Assembly (NCBI RefSeq): GCF_026810505.1 | Contig: NZ_CP101750.1 | Coordinates: forward strand, 4,369,254 to 4,433,253 | Length of the DNA stretch: 64,000 nt | Source of the DNA: Streptomyces sp. Je 1-369 | GTDB taxonomy: Bacteria; Actinomycetota; Actinomycetes; Streptomycetales; Streptomycetaceae | Reading direction: 5' to 3' | Shown here: in pieces, positions 25,657-33,099 of the stretch | Layout of the letters: each line of letters starts with the position of its first letter | How positions within the stretch are numbered: position 1 is the first letter of the stretch | The notes under the pieces: model-generated | What the model was told of the DNA's origin: nothing | What the model saw: only the letters and a program-made list of their open reading frames with translations | The model's database searches: none | Translations under genes and position numbers: made by a program

Positions 25657-26508
25657 ATGACCTCAGCAGTGGCAGGCGAACTCTCCGCGGAACTGCGGGG
25701 GTTCAGAGAGGTTCAGACTCTGGCGTACGCATGCGCGGAGGCGGTCGCGGCCCAGCTCAAGCCGGGTGTGACGGAGCGCGAGGCGGCGCGGATGCAGCGT
25801 GAGTGGCTGCGCGAGCGGGGCGTGCGGGACTGGTTCCACTTGCCCTTCGCCTGGTTCGGCGACCGTACGGCGTTCGTGAACTTCCGTGTCCCGCTGCAGT
25901 TCTTCCCGACCAACCGCAGGCTGGAGCCGGGGATGCCGTTCATCCTCGACATGGCTCCCGTGTACAAGGGGTGCACGGCGGACATCGGCTACTCCGGCTG
26001 TCTCGGCCTCAACCCCGTGCACGACAAGCTCCTCGCCGACCTGGAGGCGCACCGCGAGCTGATCCTGCGGGAGGTCCGCGAGCGGCGACCGCTCCGTGAG
26101 ATCTACGAGGACGTGGACCGTCTCATGGTCCGCCAGGGGTACGCGAACCGGCACCGGGCGTATCCGTTCGGCGTCATCGCGCACAAGGTCGACCGGGTCA
26201 AGGAGCGCCGGCTGACCCCGCACCTGTTCGGGTTCGGCACGCAGTCGCTGAAGGGCCTGGCGAGCGACGCCCTCCGCGGTCACCGGGACGGCTGGTCGCC
26301 GCTGTGGTCCCCGTACAAATTCTCCGACCACCCGCCCCGGCAGGGGCTCTGGGCGGTCGAACCGCACCTCGGCTTCCGGGGTACGGGCGCGAAGTTCGAG
26401 GAGATCCTGGTCGTCACCGACTCCAAGGATCCCGAACAGAGCGCGTTCTGGCTGGACGACGACCTGCCGCATGTGCGGCGCTGGGCTGAGGAGAGGGCCG
26501 CCGCATGA
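25657..26508 (+). CDS. Atypical M24 (pita-bread) metallopeptidase-like protein
   Basis: 283 residues from ATG 25657. The fold is M24: Asp98 and Asp109 in FILDMAPVYKGCTADIGYSG are the first two metal ligands, and the paired Glu ligands appear in WAVEPHLGF and AKFEEILVV. The usual His-rich GHGxGxxxHE element is replaced by PHLFGFGTQSLKG, so metal binding or peptidase activity may be altered. The stop overlaps the next start (ATGA). Linked genes suggest work on a lipid-like or xenobiotic compound rather than general peptide turnover, but this is inference. Confidence 0.82.
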   Translation: MTSAVAGELSAELRGFREVQTLAYACAEAVAAQLKPGVTEREAARMQREWLRERGVRDWFHLPFAWFGDRTAFVNFRVPLQFFPTNRRLEPGMPFILDMAPVYKGCTADIGYSGCLGLNPVHDKLLADLEAHRELILREVRERRPLREIYEDVDRLMVRQGYANRHRAYPFGVIAHKVDRVKERRLTPHLFGFGTQSLKGLASDALRGHRDGWSPLWSPYKFSDHPPRQGLWAVEPHLGFRGTGAKFEEILVVTDSKDPEQSAFWLDDDLPHVRRWAEERAAA

Positions 26509-28319
26509 CGACCGGAGACATCGCCAAGGGCACCGGCAAGGGCACGGGCCGTGGCTTGCGGGACGCGCGTGAGCGCTGGGTGCGGACGGGTGGCGTGGAG
26601 CTGTGCGTCGCCGAACTCGGCGACCCGGAGCGGCCCACGGTCCTGCTTGTGCACGGCTATCCGGACTCCAAGGAGGTGTGGTCCGAGGTCGCGGAGCGAC
26701 TGGCCGACGACTTCCACGTCGTGCTGTACGACGTCCGGGGGCACGGCAGGTCGACCGCGCCACGGCCGCTGCGCGGCGGCTTCACGCTGGAGAAGCTGAC
26801 CGACGACTTCGTGGCGGTCATCGACGCGGTCAGCCCGGACGAGCCGGTGCACGTGGTCGGGCACGACTGGGGCTCGGTGCAGTCCTGGGAGTTCGCCACG
26901 GTCAAGCGGACGGAGGGCCGCATCGCGTCCTTCACGTCGATGTCGGGCCCGTCGCTCGACCACTTCGGCCACTGGATCAAGAAGCGCGTGGCACGGCCGA
27001 CCCCCCGCAAGGTCGGCCAACTCCTCGGCCAGGGCGCCAAGTCCTGGTACGTGTACATGCTGCACACCCCGGTCCTCCCCGAGCTCGCCTGGCGCGGCCC
27101 GCTCGGCAAGCAGTGGCCGAAGATCCTGCAGCGCATGGAGAAGGTCCCGGCGGGCGACTACCCGACGGCATCCCTGCCCCAGGACGCCGCGCACGGCGCC
27201 TGGCTCTACCGGGACAACGTCCGCGCGCGGCTGCGCAGGCCGCGCACCGATGCGTACGCGCACGCGCCCGTCCAGCTCATCACGCCCTCCGGAGACATCT
27301 TTCTGTCCGAGCGGCTCTACGACGAGCTGGAGCAGTGGGCCCCTCAGCTGGTCCGGCGCACCCTGCCCGCCAAGCACTGGGTGCCGCGCACCAGGCCCGA
27401 CCGACTGGCGGCGTGGATCGGAGAGTTCGTGACGGCGAACGAAGGGGGCCCGGCCGGTCTGTCCACCCGGGCCGGCGCGGCCACCGGGAAGCACGCCGAC
27501 CGGTTCGGCGGCCAGCTCGTCCTGGTCACCGGGGCGGGCAGCGGCATCGGGCGGGCCACCGCCTTCGCGTTCGCCGAAGCGGGCGCGCGCGTGGTGGCCG
27601 TCGACCGGGACGCGGAGAGCGCGGCCCGCACGGCGGAGATGTCCCGCCTGATAGGCGCCCCGGACGCCTGGGGCGAGGCGGTCGACGTCTCCGACGAGCA
27701 GGCCATGGAGAAGCTCGCCGCCCGCGTCGCCGCGGAGTACGGCGTGGTGGACGTCCTGGTGAACAACGCGGGCATCGGCCTCGCGGGCTCCTTCCTCGAC
27801 ACCACGGGCGACGACTGGAAGAAGGTCCTCGACGTCAACCTGTGGGGCGTCATCCACGGCTGCCGGCTCTTCGGCAAGCAGATGGCCGAGCGCGGGCAGG
27901 GCGGCCACATCGTGAACACCGCGTCGGCCGCCGCGTACCAGCCGTCCAAGACCCTGCCCGCCTACAGCACCTCGAAGGCGGCGGTCCTGATGCTCAGCGA
28001 GTGCCTGCGCGCGGAGCTCGCGGGTCAGGACATCGGCGTCTCCGCGATCTGCCCGGGCTTCGTGAACACGAACATCACGTCGACGTCCCGTTTCGTGGGC
28101 GTCGGGGCGGAAGAGGAGAAGCGCCGCCAGAAGAGGTCCGCGAGGCTGTACGGCCTGCGGAACTACCCGCCGGAGAAGGTGGCGGACGCGGTCCTGCACG
28201 CCGTCGTCAAGAACCAGGCGGTGGTCCCGGTCACCCCCGAGGCGCGCGGCGCCCGCTTCATGTCGCGCTTCAGCCCGAAGGCACTGCGCGCGATCGCCCG
28301 ATTGGAGCCGCCGTTGTGA
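26505..28319 (+). CDS. EphD-like fusion: alpha/beta hydrolase plus short-chain dehydrogenase
   Basis: 604 residues, ATG 26505, overlapping the upstream stop by four bases. Residues about 25-310 are an alpha/beta hydrolase with HGYPDSKEVW and an Asp nucleophile in GHDWGSVQSW, as in epoxide hydrolases. Residues about 330-600 are an SDR: TGAGSGIG, NNAGIG, catalytic Ser in NTASAAAY and YSTSK. The same two-domain order is known from mycobacterial EphD (Rv2214c), linked there to mycolic acid epoxides; streptomycetes lack mycolates, so the substrate is open. The gene is coupled to both neighbours. Confidence 0.92.
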   Translation: MTTGDIAKGTGKGTGRGLRDARERWVRTGGVELCVAELGDPERPTVLLVHGYPDSKEVWSEVAERLADDFHVVLYDVRGHGRSTAPRPLRGGFTLEKLTDDFVAVIDAVSPDEPVHVVGHDWGSVQSWEFATVKRTEGRIASFTSMSGPSLDHFGHWIKKRVARPTPRKVGQLLGQGAKSWYVYMLHTPVLPELAWRGPLGKQWPKILQRMEKVPAGDYPTASLPQDAAHGAWLYRDNVRARLRRPRTDAYAHAPVQLITPSGDIFLSERLYDELEQWAPQLVRRTLPAKHWVPRTRPDRLAAWIGEFVTANEGGPAGLSTRAGAATGKHADRFGGQLVLVTGAGSGIGRATAFAFAEAGARVVAVDRDAESAARTAEMSRLIGAPDAWGEAVDVSDEQAMEKLAARVAAEYGVVDVLVNNAGIGLAGSFLDTTGDDWKKVLDVNLWGVIHGCRLFGKQMAERGQGGHIVNTASAAAYQPSKTLPAYSTSKAAVLMLSECLRAELAGQDIGVSAICPGFVNTNITSTSRFVGVGAEEEKRRQKRSARLYGLRNYPPEKVADAVLHAVVKNQAVVPVTPEARGARFMSRFSPKALRAIARLEPPL

Positions 28320-29248
28320 TCCCGGACAAGGAGCCCGGCACACGTGCCGCGGAGCACTACACGATCGTTCCGCGCCGGGTCTCGTTCGACTGGGACGAGA
28401 CTCCGCTGCACTGGATACCGGACGAGCCGACGGCCACACACGTCATCAACGTCCTGCACCTGCTGCTCCCCGCGGGAGAGCGGTGGTTCGTGAAGGTCCT
28501 GAAGGAAGGCCTGCCGCTGATCACCGATCCGGTGCTGCGCGGTGACGTGAAGGGGTTCATGGGCCAGGAGGCCACGCACAGCGTGCAGCACGCGCACGTG
28601 CTGGACCATCTGGCGGCCCAGCACCTCGACACCGCCGCCTTCACGAAGTACGTCGACTTCGTCTTCGAGAAGCTCCTCGGGGAGCGGCCGCCGCTGGGGG
28701 CACCGGTGCCGACGCGGGAGTGGCTGCGCTTCCGGCTGTCGATCATCGCCGCGATCGAGCAGTTCACGGCGGTCCTCGGCAACTGGGTCCTGCACGCCGA
28801 GGGCCTCGAACGGGCGGGGTCCGACGAGGTGATGCTGGACCTGCTGCGCTGGCACGGCGCGGAGGAGGTCGAGCACCGCGCGGTCGCCTTCGACATGTTC
28901 CAGCACTGCGGCGGCCGGGGCCTGCCCCGGTATGCCCGCCGCATCGCGGGCATGGCGGTCACGGCGCCGGTGATGCTGTACCTGTGGGTGTGGGGCACCG
29001 GCTATCTGATCCGCCATGACCCCCAACTCGCGGGCCGCTTGCGGTACTCACTGGCCGAGCACAACAGAGCTGTCGGGAAGGGCCTGCTGCCCACCTGGCG
29101 TGAGCTCGGCACGGCGATACCGCGCTACCTGCGACGGTCGTACCATCCCTCGCAGGAAGGCTCGTTGCGCAAGGCCGTCGAGTATCTGGCGCAGTCGCCC
29201 GCGGCGCGGGTGGCGGCGGGCGCGATCGGCCGGGCGGCCACCGCCTAG
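28316..29248 (+). CDS. Predicted metal-dependent hydrolase (PF10118-like, di-metal helical)
   Basis: 310 residues, GTG 28316, overlapping the EphD-like stop (GTGA). It matches the actinobacterial metal-dependent hydrolase family: NVLHLLLPAGERWFVKVLK, then three candidate ligand clusters EATHSVQH, AIEQF and GAEEVEHRAVAFD, which together look like the ExxH pattern of a ferritin-like di-iron site. A hydrophobic stretch near 225 (VTAPVMLYLWVWG) may be membrane-associated. The reaction is unknown. It is the third gene of the coupled trio. Confidence 0.88.
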   Translation: MIPDKEPGTRAAEHYTIVPRRVSFDWDETPLHWIPDEPTATHVINVLHLLLPAGERWFVKVLKEGLPLITDPVLRGDVKGFMGQEATHSVQHAHVLDHLAAQHLDTAAFTKYVDFVFEKLLGERPPLGAPVPTREWLRFRLSIIAAIEQFTAVLGNWVLHAEGLERAGSDEVMLDLLRWHGAEEVEHRAVAFDMFQHCGGRGLPRYARRIAGMAVTAPVMLYLWVWGTGYLIRHDPQLAGRLRYSLAEHNRAVGKGLLPTWRELGTAIPRYLRRSYHPSQEGSLRKAVEYLAQSPAARVAAGAIGRAATA

Positions 29249-29267
29249 GGCCGGTGCGTGGGATCAC

Positions 29268-29331
29268 GCTTCGGCACACGGCTTCGGCACAAGGCTTTGG
29301 CACACAGCTTTGGCACACGGCTTCGGCACGA
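29268..29331. repeat. Five 13-bp tandem repeats before a MerR gene
   Basis: The core GCTTCGGCACAC (variants GCTTTGGCACAC, GCTTCGGCACGA) starts at 29268, 29281, 29294, 29307 and 29320, an exact 13-bp period. The array lies between the hydrolase stop and the MerR start codon (29354), ending 23 bp before it. Confidence 0.95.
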
Positions 29332-29353
29332 GTCAGCACGGAGGACGGGCAGC

Positions 29354-30259
29354 GTGGAGTACCGCATCGAGGATCTGGCGCACCACAGCGGTGCGACGGT
29401 CCGGACCATCCGCGCCTATCAGGACCGCGGTCTGCTCCCCCGCCCGGAGCGCCGCGGCCGGGCCAACGTGTACGGGGACGCACACCTGGCACGGCTGCGC
29501 CAGATCGCGGACCTGCTGGACCGCGGTTACACCCTGGCCTCCATCAAGGAGCTCCTGGAGGCCTGGGACGCGGGACGGGGTCTCGGCGGGGTGCTTGGCC
29601 TGGTCGCCGAGGTCGACGGGCCGTGGACGGACGAGAAGGCCGACCGGATCACCCGGGCCGAGCTGGACGCTGCGTTCGGCGGGACGCCGGACGAGGCCGC
29701 GGTGGCCGACGCGGTCGCTCTCGGCGTGTTGGAGCCGGTGCCGGGGCGCGATGACGAGTACCTGGTCCCGAGCCCTCAAGAGCTGGCTGTGGCGGTGGAG
29801 TTGTACGCGGCCGGGGTCCCGCTGCTTGCGATTTCGGGGCATTTGCGCGAGTTGAGAGGCCAGGTCGAGCACATAGCGTCCCGTTTCCTGGAGTTCACGA
29901 CCGAGCACGTCTTCGCGCGCTATCTGGACCACCATCCACCGACGGAGGCGGACGCGGCCGAGGCGGCGTCCCTCGTACGCAAGCTGCGACCGCTCGCCCA
30001 GCAGTCGGTCGACGCAGAACTGGCCCGCGCCATGCGGATGTTCGCCACGAAGCACCTGCGACAGCACTTGGAGGCGGGCGCGGCGCCGCCAGCGGCGGAG
30101 GAGCCGCAGTACGTGGCACTGCCCGGCTCGACAATGCGGCGTGTACAGGCGTTGGTTGGCGACGAGGGCGTAGCGGCGTTCGTCGCAGCGGCCGCCGAAC
30201 GCGAAGTGCAGACGCGGACATTGGACGCACTAGCCGCAAGTCCGCGCGCTAGTAGCTAA
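29354..30259 (+). CDS. MerR-family transcriptional regulator
   Basis: 301 residues from GTG 29354, behind GGAGGA. The N-terminal MerR winged helix (YRIEDLAHHSGATVRTIRAYQDRGLLPRPERRGRANVYG) leads into a coiled coil and a long 200-residue C-terminal domain without Cys-rich metal sites, as in streptomycete MerR proteins that bind organic ligands. It probably controls the upstream coupled trio or itself; a 13-bp tandem array sits at its 5' side. Confidence 0.9.
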   Translation: MEYRIEDLAHHSGATVRTIRAYQDRGLLPRPERRGRANVYGDAHLARLRQIADLLDRGYTLASIKELLEAWDAGRGLGGVLGLVAEVDGPWTDEKADRITRAELDAAFGGTPDEAAVADAVALGVLEPVPGRDDEYLVPSPQELAVAVELYAAGVPLLAISGHLRELRGQVEHIASRFLEFTTEHVFARYLDHHPPTEADAAEAASLVRKLRPLAQQSVDAELARAMRMFATKHLRQHLEAGAAPPAAEEPQYVALPGSTMRRVQALVGDEGVAAFVAAAAEREVQTRTLDALAASPRASS

Positions 30260-30289
30260 CTTGCCCAAAAGGCGTTTATTGCCCGGGAG

Positions 30290-30343
30290 TTGTCCACAGA
30301 ATCGCCAACTGGCCTGTGGATAACTCGACTTGGTTGTGGATCA
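30290..30343. promoter_or_regulatory. Second small DnaA-box group before kptA
   Basis: A perfect TTGTCCACA (30290-30298, plus), TTATCCACA on the minus strand (30315-30323) and TGATCCACA on the minus strand (30335-30343) lie within 54 bp. This is in the 168-bp gap between the MerR and kptA genes. Confidence 0.7.
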
Positions 30344-30427
30344 AACCTTTGGCCCGGAATCTCTCGATGAAAAACCGGTGGACGAAAATCGAGTGCGCGG
30401 AGAACGGCTGACCGAGACGCTGGAGGC

Positions 30428-31057
30428 ATGAAAGAAAGACGTCCCGCAGAAGAAGGAACCGTCGTGGCGGGCGAGCAGCACACCGTGGCGGACAGACAGC
30501 GCACCACAGCGGGCGAGCAGCGCACCGTGAAGGTGTCCAAGTACCTGTCGAAGCACCTGCGCCACAGCCCGGACCGGATCGGACTCACCCTCGACGCGAA
30601 CGGCTGGGTGGAGATCGACGCGCTCCTCGCCGCGGCCGCCGCCCACCGCTTCCCCATCACCCGGGCCGAGCTCGACCACGTGGTGGCCGTCAACGACAAG
30701 CAGCGCTTCGCCATCGACGGCGACCGGATCCGCGCGAGCCAGGGCCACTCCGTCGAGATCGACCTGGACCTGCCCCCGGCGACCCCGCCCGCGTACCTCT
30801 ACCACGGCACCGTCGCCACGCACCTGGCCGCGATCCGCGCCGAAGGCCTGCGCCCCATGAACCGGCACGCCGTGCACCTCTCGCCCGACCGCGGGACCGC
30901 GACGCGCGTCGGCGCCCGCCGGGGCCGGCCCGTCGTCCTGTCCGTCGACTCGGGCGCGATGCACCGTGCCGGACACGTCTTCCAGGTCAGCGCCAACGGC
31001 GTCTGGCTCACGGCCGCGGTGCCGCCGCGCTTCGTGCGGTTCCCGGGATCGCGCTGA
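30428..31057 (+). CDS. kptA: RNA 2'-phosphotransferase (Tpt1/KptA)
   Basis: 209 residues from ATG 30428; GTG 30464 behind AAGGAACC is an alternative, since GGAGG is only one base from the first ATG. The core KVSKYLSKHLRHSPDRIGLTLDANGW and HGT, HLSPD, RPVVLSVD segments carry the family Arg/His/Arg residues. The family removes a splice-junction 2'-phosphate from RNA using NAD+; in bacteria without such tRNA splicing the natural substrate is debated. The N-terminal 35 residues are a duplicated GEQ(H/R)T-type repeat that is outside the family. It is preceded by DnaA boxes. Confidence 0.93.
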   Translation: MKERRPAEEGTVVAGEQHTVADRQRTTAGEQRTVKVSKYLSKHLRHSPDRIGLTLDANGWVEIDALLAAAAAHRFPITRAELDHVVAVNDKQRFAIDGDRIRASQGHSVEIDLDLPPATPPAYLYHGTVATHLAAIRAEGLRPMNRHAVHLSPDRGTATRVGARRGRPVVLSVDSGAMHRAGHVFQVSANGVWLTAAVPPRFVRFPGSR

Positions 31058-31064
31058 GCCCCCC

Positions 31065-31080
31065 TCCGGCCTCGGCCGGA
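31065..31080. terminator. Short hairpin between kptA and LLM gene
   Basis: TCCGGC and GCCGGA enclose a CTCG loop eight bases after the kptA stop; no T-run. Probably a weak bidirectional terminator between convergent genes. Confidence 0.4.
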
Positions 31081-31089
31081 CCACCGACT

Positions 31090-32001
31090 TCAGCCGAGCT
31101 GGGCGACCGCCTCGGTGGCGATCCGCTCGAACACCGACTGGTCCGCGGCGAAGTCGGACCCGGGGATCGGCCAGTGGACGGCGAGCTCGGTGAAGCCGAG
31201 CTCCTGGTGGCGGCCCGCGAAGTCCACGAAGGCGTCCAGCGACTCCAGCGGGCGGTTGCGGTCCGGGGTGAAGCCCGTCAGAAGGATCTTGTCGAGCTCG
31301 GCCACGTCGCGGCCGGCCTCGGCGCACGCCTTGCCGAGCTTGTCGACCTGGCCGCGGAGCGCCTCGCGGGACTCCTCGGGCGTACCCGACTCGTAGAGCT
31401 TCGGGTCCCCCGTGGTCACCCACGCCTGCCCGTGCCGGGCCGCGAGCCGCAGACCGCGCGGCCCGGTGGCCGCGACCGCGAACGGCAGCCGCGGCCGCTG
31501 CGCGCAGCCCGGGATGTTGCGCGCCTCACGCGCCGAGTAGAAGGTCCCCTCGTACGTCACCGCGTCCTCGGTCAGGAGCCGGTCGAGCAGCGGTACGAAC
31601 TCGCCGAAGCGGTCGGCGCGCTCGCGCGGGGTCCACGGCTCCTCGTCGCCCTTCAGCAGCGTCGTCGCGTCGAAGCCGTTGCCGCCCGCGCCGATGCCGA
31701 GCGTGATCCGGCCGCCGGAGATGTCGTCGAGCGAGATGAGTTCCTTGGCGAGCGTCACGGGGTGCCGGAAGTTGGGCGAGGTGACGAGTGTGCCCAGGCG
31801 CAGCCGCTCGGTGGCCGTCGCGGCGGCCGTCAGCGTGGGCACCGCGCCGAACCACGGGCCGTCGCGGAAGGTGCGCCAGGCCAGGTGGTCGTACGTGTAC
31901 GCCGTGTGGAAGCCGAGCTCCTCGGCCCGCCGCCACTGATCGCGGCCACCCTCGTTCCAGCGGTGTACGGGGAGAATCACGGTGCTCAGGCGCAGACTCA
32001 T
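31090..32001 (-). CDS. LLM-class F420-dependent oxidoreductase
   Basis: 303 residues, ATG 32001. It has the luciferase-like TIM barrel features: TYDHLAWRTF near the N-terminus, RLRLGTLVTSPNFRHPVTLAKEL, and GGRITLGIGAGG. This subfamily uses reduced F420 (or FMN) to act on unknown organic substrates. No cofactor-biosynthesis gene is adjacent. It is divergent from a HAD phosphatase gene with 94 bp between. Confidence 0.9.
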   Translation of the reverse strand: MSLRLSTVILPVHRWNEGGRDQWRRAEELGFHTAYTYDHLAWRTFRDGPWFGAVPTLTAAATATERLRLGTLVTSPNFRHPVTLAKELISLDDISGGRITLGIGAGGNGFDATTLLKGDEEPWTPRERADRFGEFVPLLDRLLTEDAVTYEGTFYSAREARNIPGCAQRPRLPFAVAATGPRGLRLAARHGQAWVTTGDPKLYESGTPEESREALRGQVDKLGKACAEAGRDVAELDKILLTGFTPDRNRPLESLDAFVDFAGRHQELGFTELAVHWPIPGSDFAADQSVFERIATEAVAQLG

Positions 32002-32095
32002 GTCTCAGAGCTTACGGGGGCCCGGGCCGCGCCCGCCCACTCAAATGTGCGCCCCAGCGCACGCCCGTGCAGGCATGTGCGGGACAATCGACGGC

Positions 32096-33022
32096 GTGAC
32101 CTCAGCTACCCCAGGGCCCCGGACCCCGGCCCCCAGCGCCCCCGCAGCCAGCAGCCAGGCCGCCCCGCGGCCGCGGTGCCGGCTGATCGCGACGGACCTG
32201 GACGGCACGTTGCTGCGCGACGACAAGTCGGTCTCCGACCGCACGGTCGCCGCCCTCGCCGCCGCCGAGGCGGCGGGGATCGAGGTCTTCTTCGTGACCG
32301 GCCGCCCGGCCCGCTGGATGGACGTCGTCAGCGCCCACGTCCACGGCCACGGCCTCGCCATCTGCGGCAACGGCGCCGCGGTCGTCGACCTGCACGGCGG
32401 CCCCGGCACCCACAGCTTCGTCAAGATCCGCGAGCTTTCGCGGGAGTGCGCGCTCGACGTCGTCCGCAGGCTGCGCGCCGCCGCGCCGGGCACGTCCTTC
32501 GCGATCGAGCGGACCGGGGGACTGCACCACGAGGAGACGTACCCGCCGCTCCACATGGAGCCGGGTGAGAGCGTCGCGCCCGCCGAGAAACTCCTCGCCG
32601 AGACCCTCGCGGACTCCGCGGTCGCCGAGCAGCCCGTCCTGAAGGTGCTCGCCTTCCACCCCGGACTCGCGCCCGACGAGTTCCTGGTCCTCGCCCGCGC
32701 GGCCATCGGCGACCGGGCGACGGTCACCCGGTCGAGCCCCAGCGCCCTCCTGGAGATCAGCGGCCCGGGCGTCTCGAAAGCGAGCACTCTAGAGCTGTGC
32801 TGCGCCGAGCGCGGCATCACGCCCGCGGAAGTCGTCGCCTTCGGAGACATGCCGAACGACATCGAGATGCTCGCCTGGGCGGGTACGTCGTACGCGATGG
32901 GCAACGCCCACCCGGACGTCATCGCGGCGGCCTCCGGGCGCACGGTCGCCAACAACGACGACGGTGTGGCGGTCGTGATCGAACAGATCCTGGCGGACCG
33001 CCGGGCGTCGGACGGCGCCTGA
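32096..33022 (+). CDS. HAD-superfamily phosphatase (Cof type)
   Basis: 308 residues from GTG 32096. A Pro/Ala-rich head of about 28 residues precedes motif I ([13 protein letters not shown]); motif II is VTGRPARW, motif III lies in GVSKASTLELC, motif IV is GDMPNDIEMLAW. It is a paralogue of the serS-linked HAD protein at 20731-21555. The final codons (SDGA, stop) are part of a 24-bp tandem repeat that continues past the stop. Confidence 0.9.
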   Translation: MTSATPGPRTPAPSAPAASSQAAPRPRCRLIATDLDGTLLRDDKSVSDRTVAALAAAEAAGIEVFFVTGRPARWMDVVSAHVHGHGLAICGNGAAVVDLHGGPGTHSFVKIRELSRECALDVVRRLRAAAPGTSFAIERTGGLHHEETYPPLHMEPGESVAPAEKLLAETLADSAVAEQPVLKVLAFHPGLAPDEFLVLARAAIGDRATVTRSSPSALLEISGPGVSKASTLELCCAERGITPAEVVAFGDMPNDIEMLAWAGTSYAMGNAHPDVIAAASGRTVANNDDGVAVVIEQILADRRASDGA

Positions 33023-33070
33023 CGCGGAACGTCGGACGGCGCCTGACGCGGAACGTCGGACGGCGCCTGA
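33007..33070. repeat. 24-bp tandem repeat spanning a gene 3' end
   Basis: A 24-bp unit is present at 33007-33030 and 33031-33054 without mismatch, and its first 16 bases again at 33055-33070. Copy one contains the HAD stop codon TGA; the further copies lie downstream and repeat the terminal codons and stop. Confidence 0.97.
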
Positions 33071-33099
33071 CACAGGGCGCCGGATGTTGACGCCCGACA

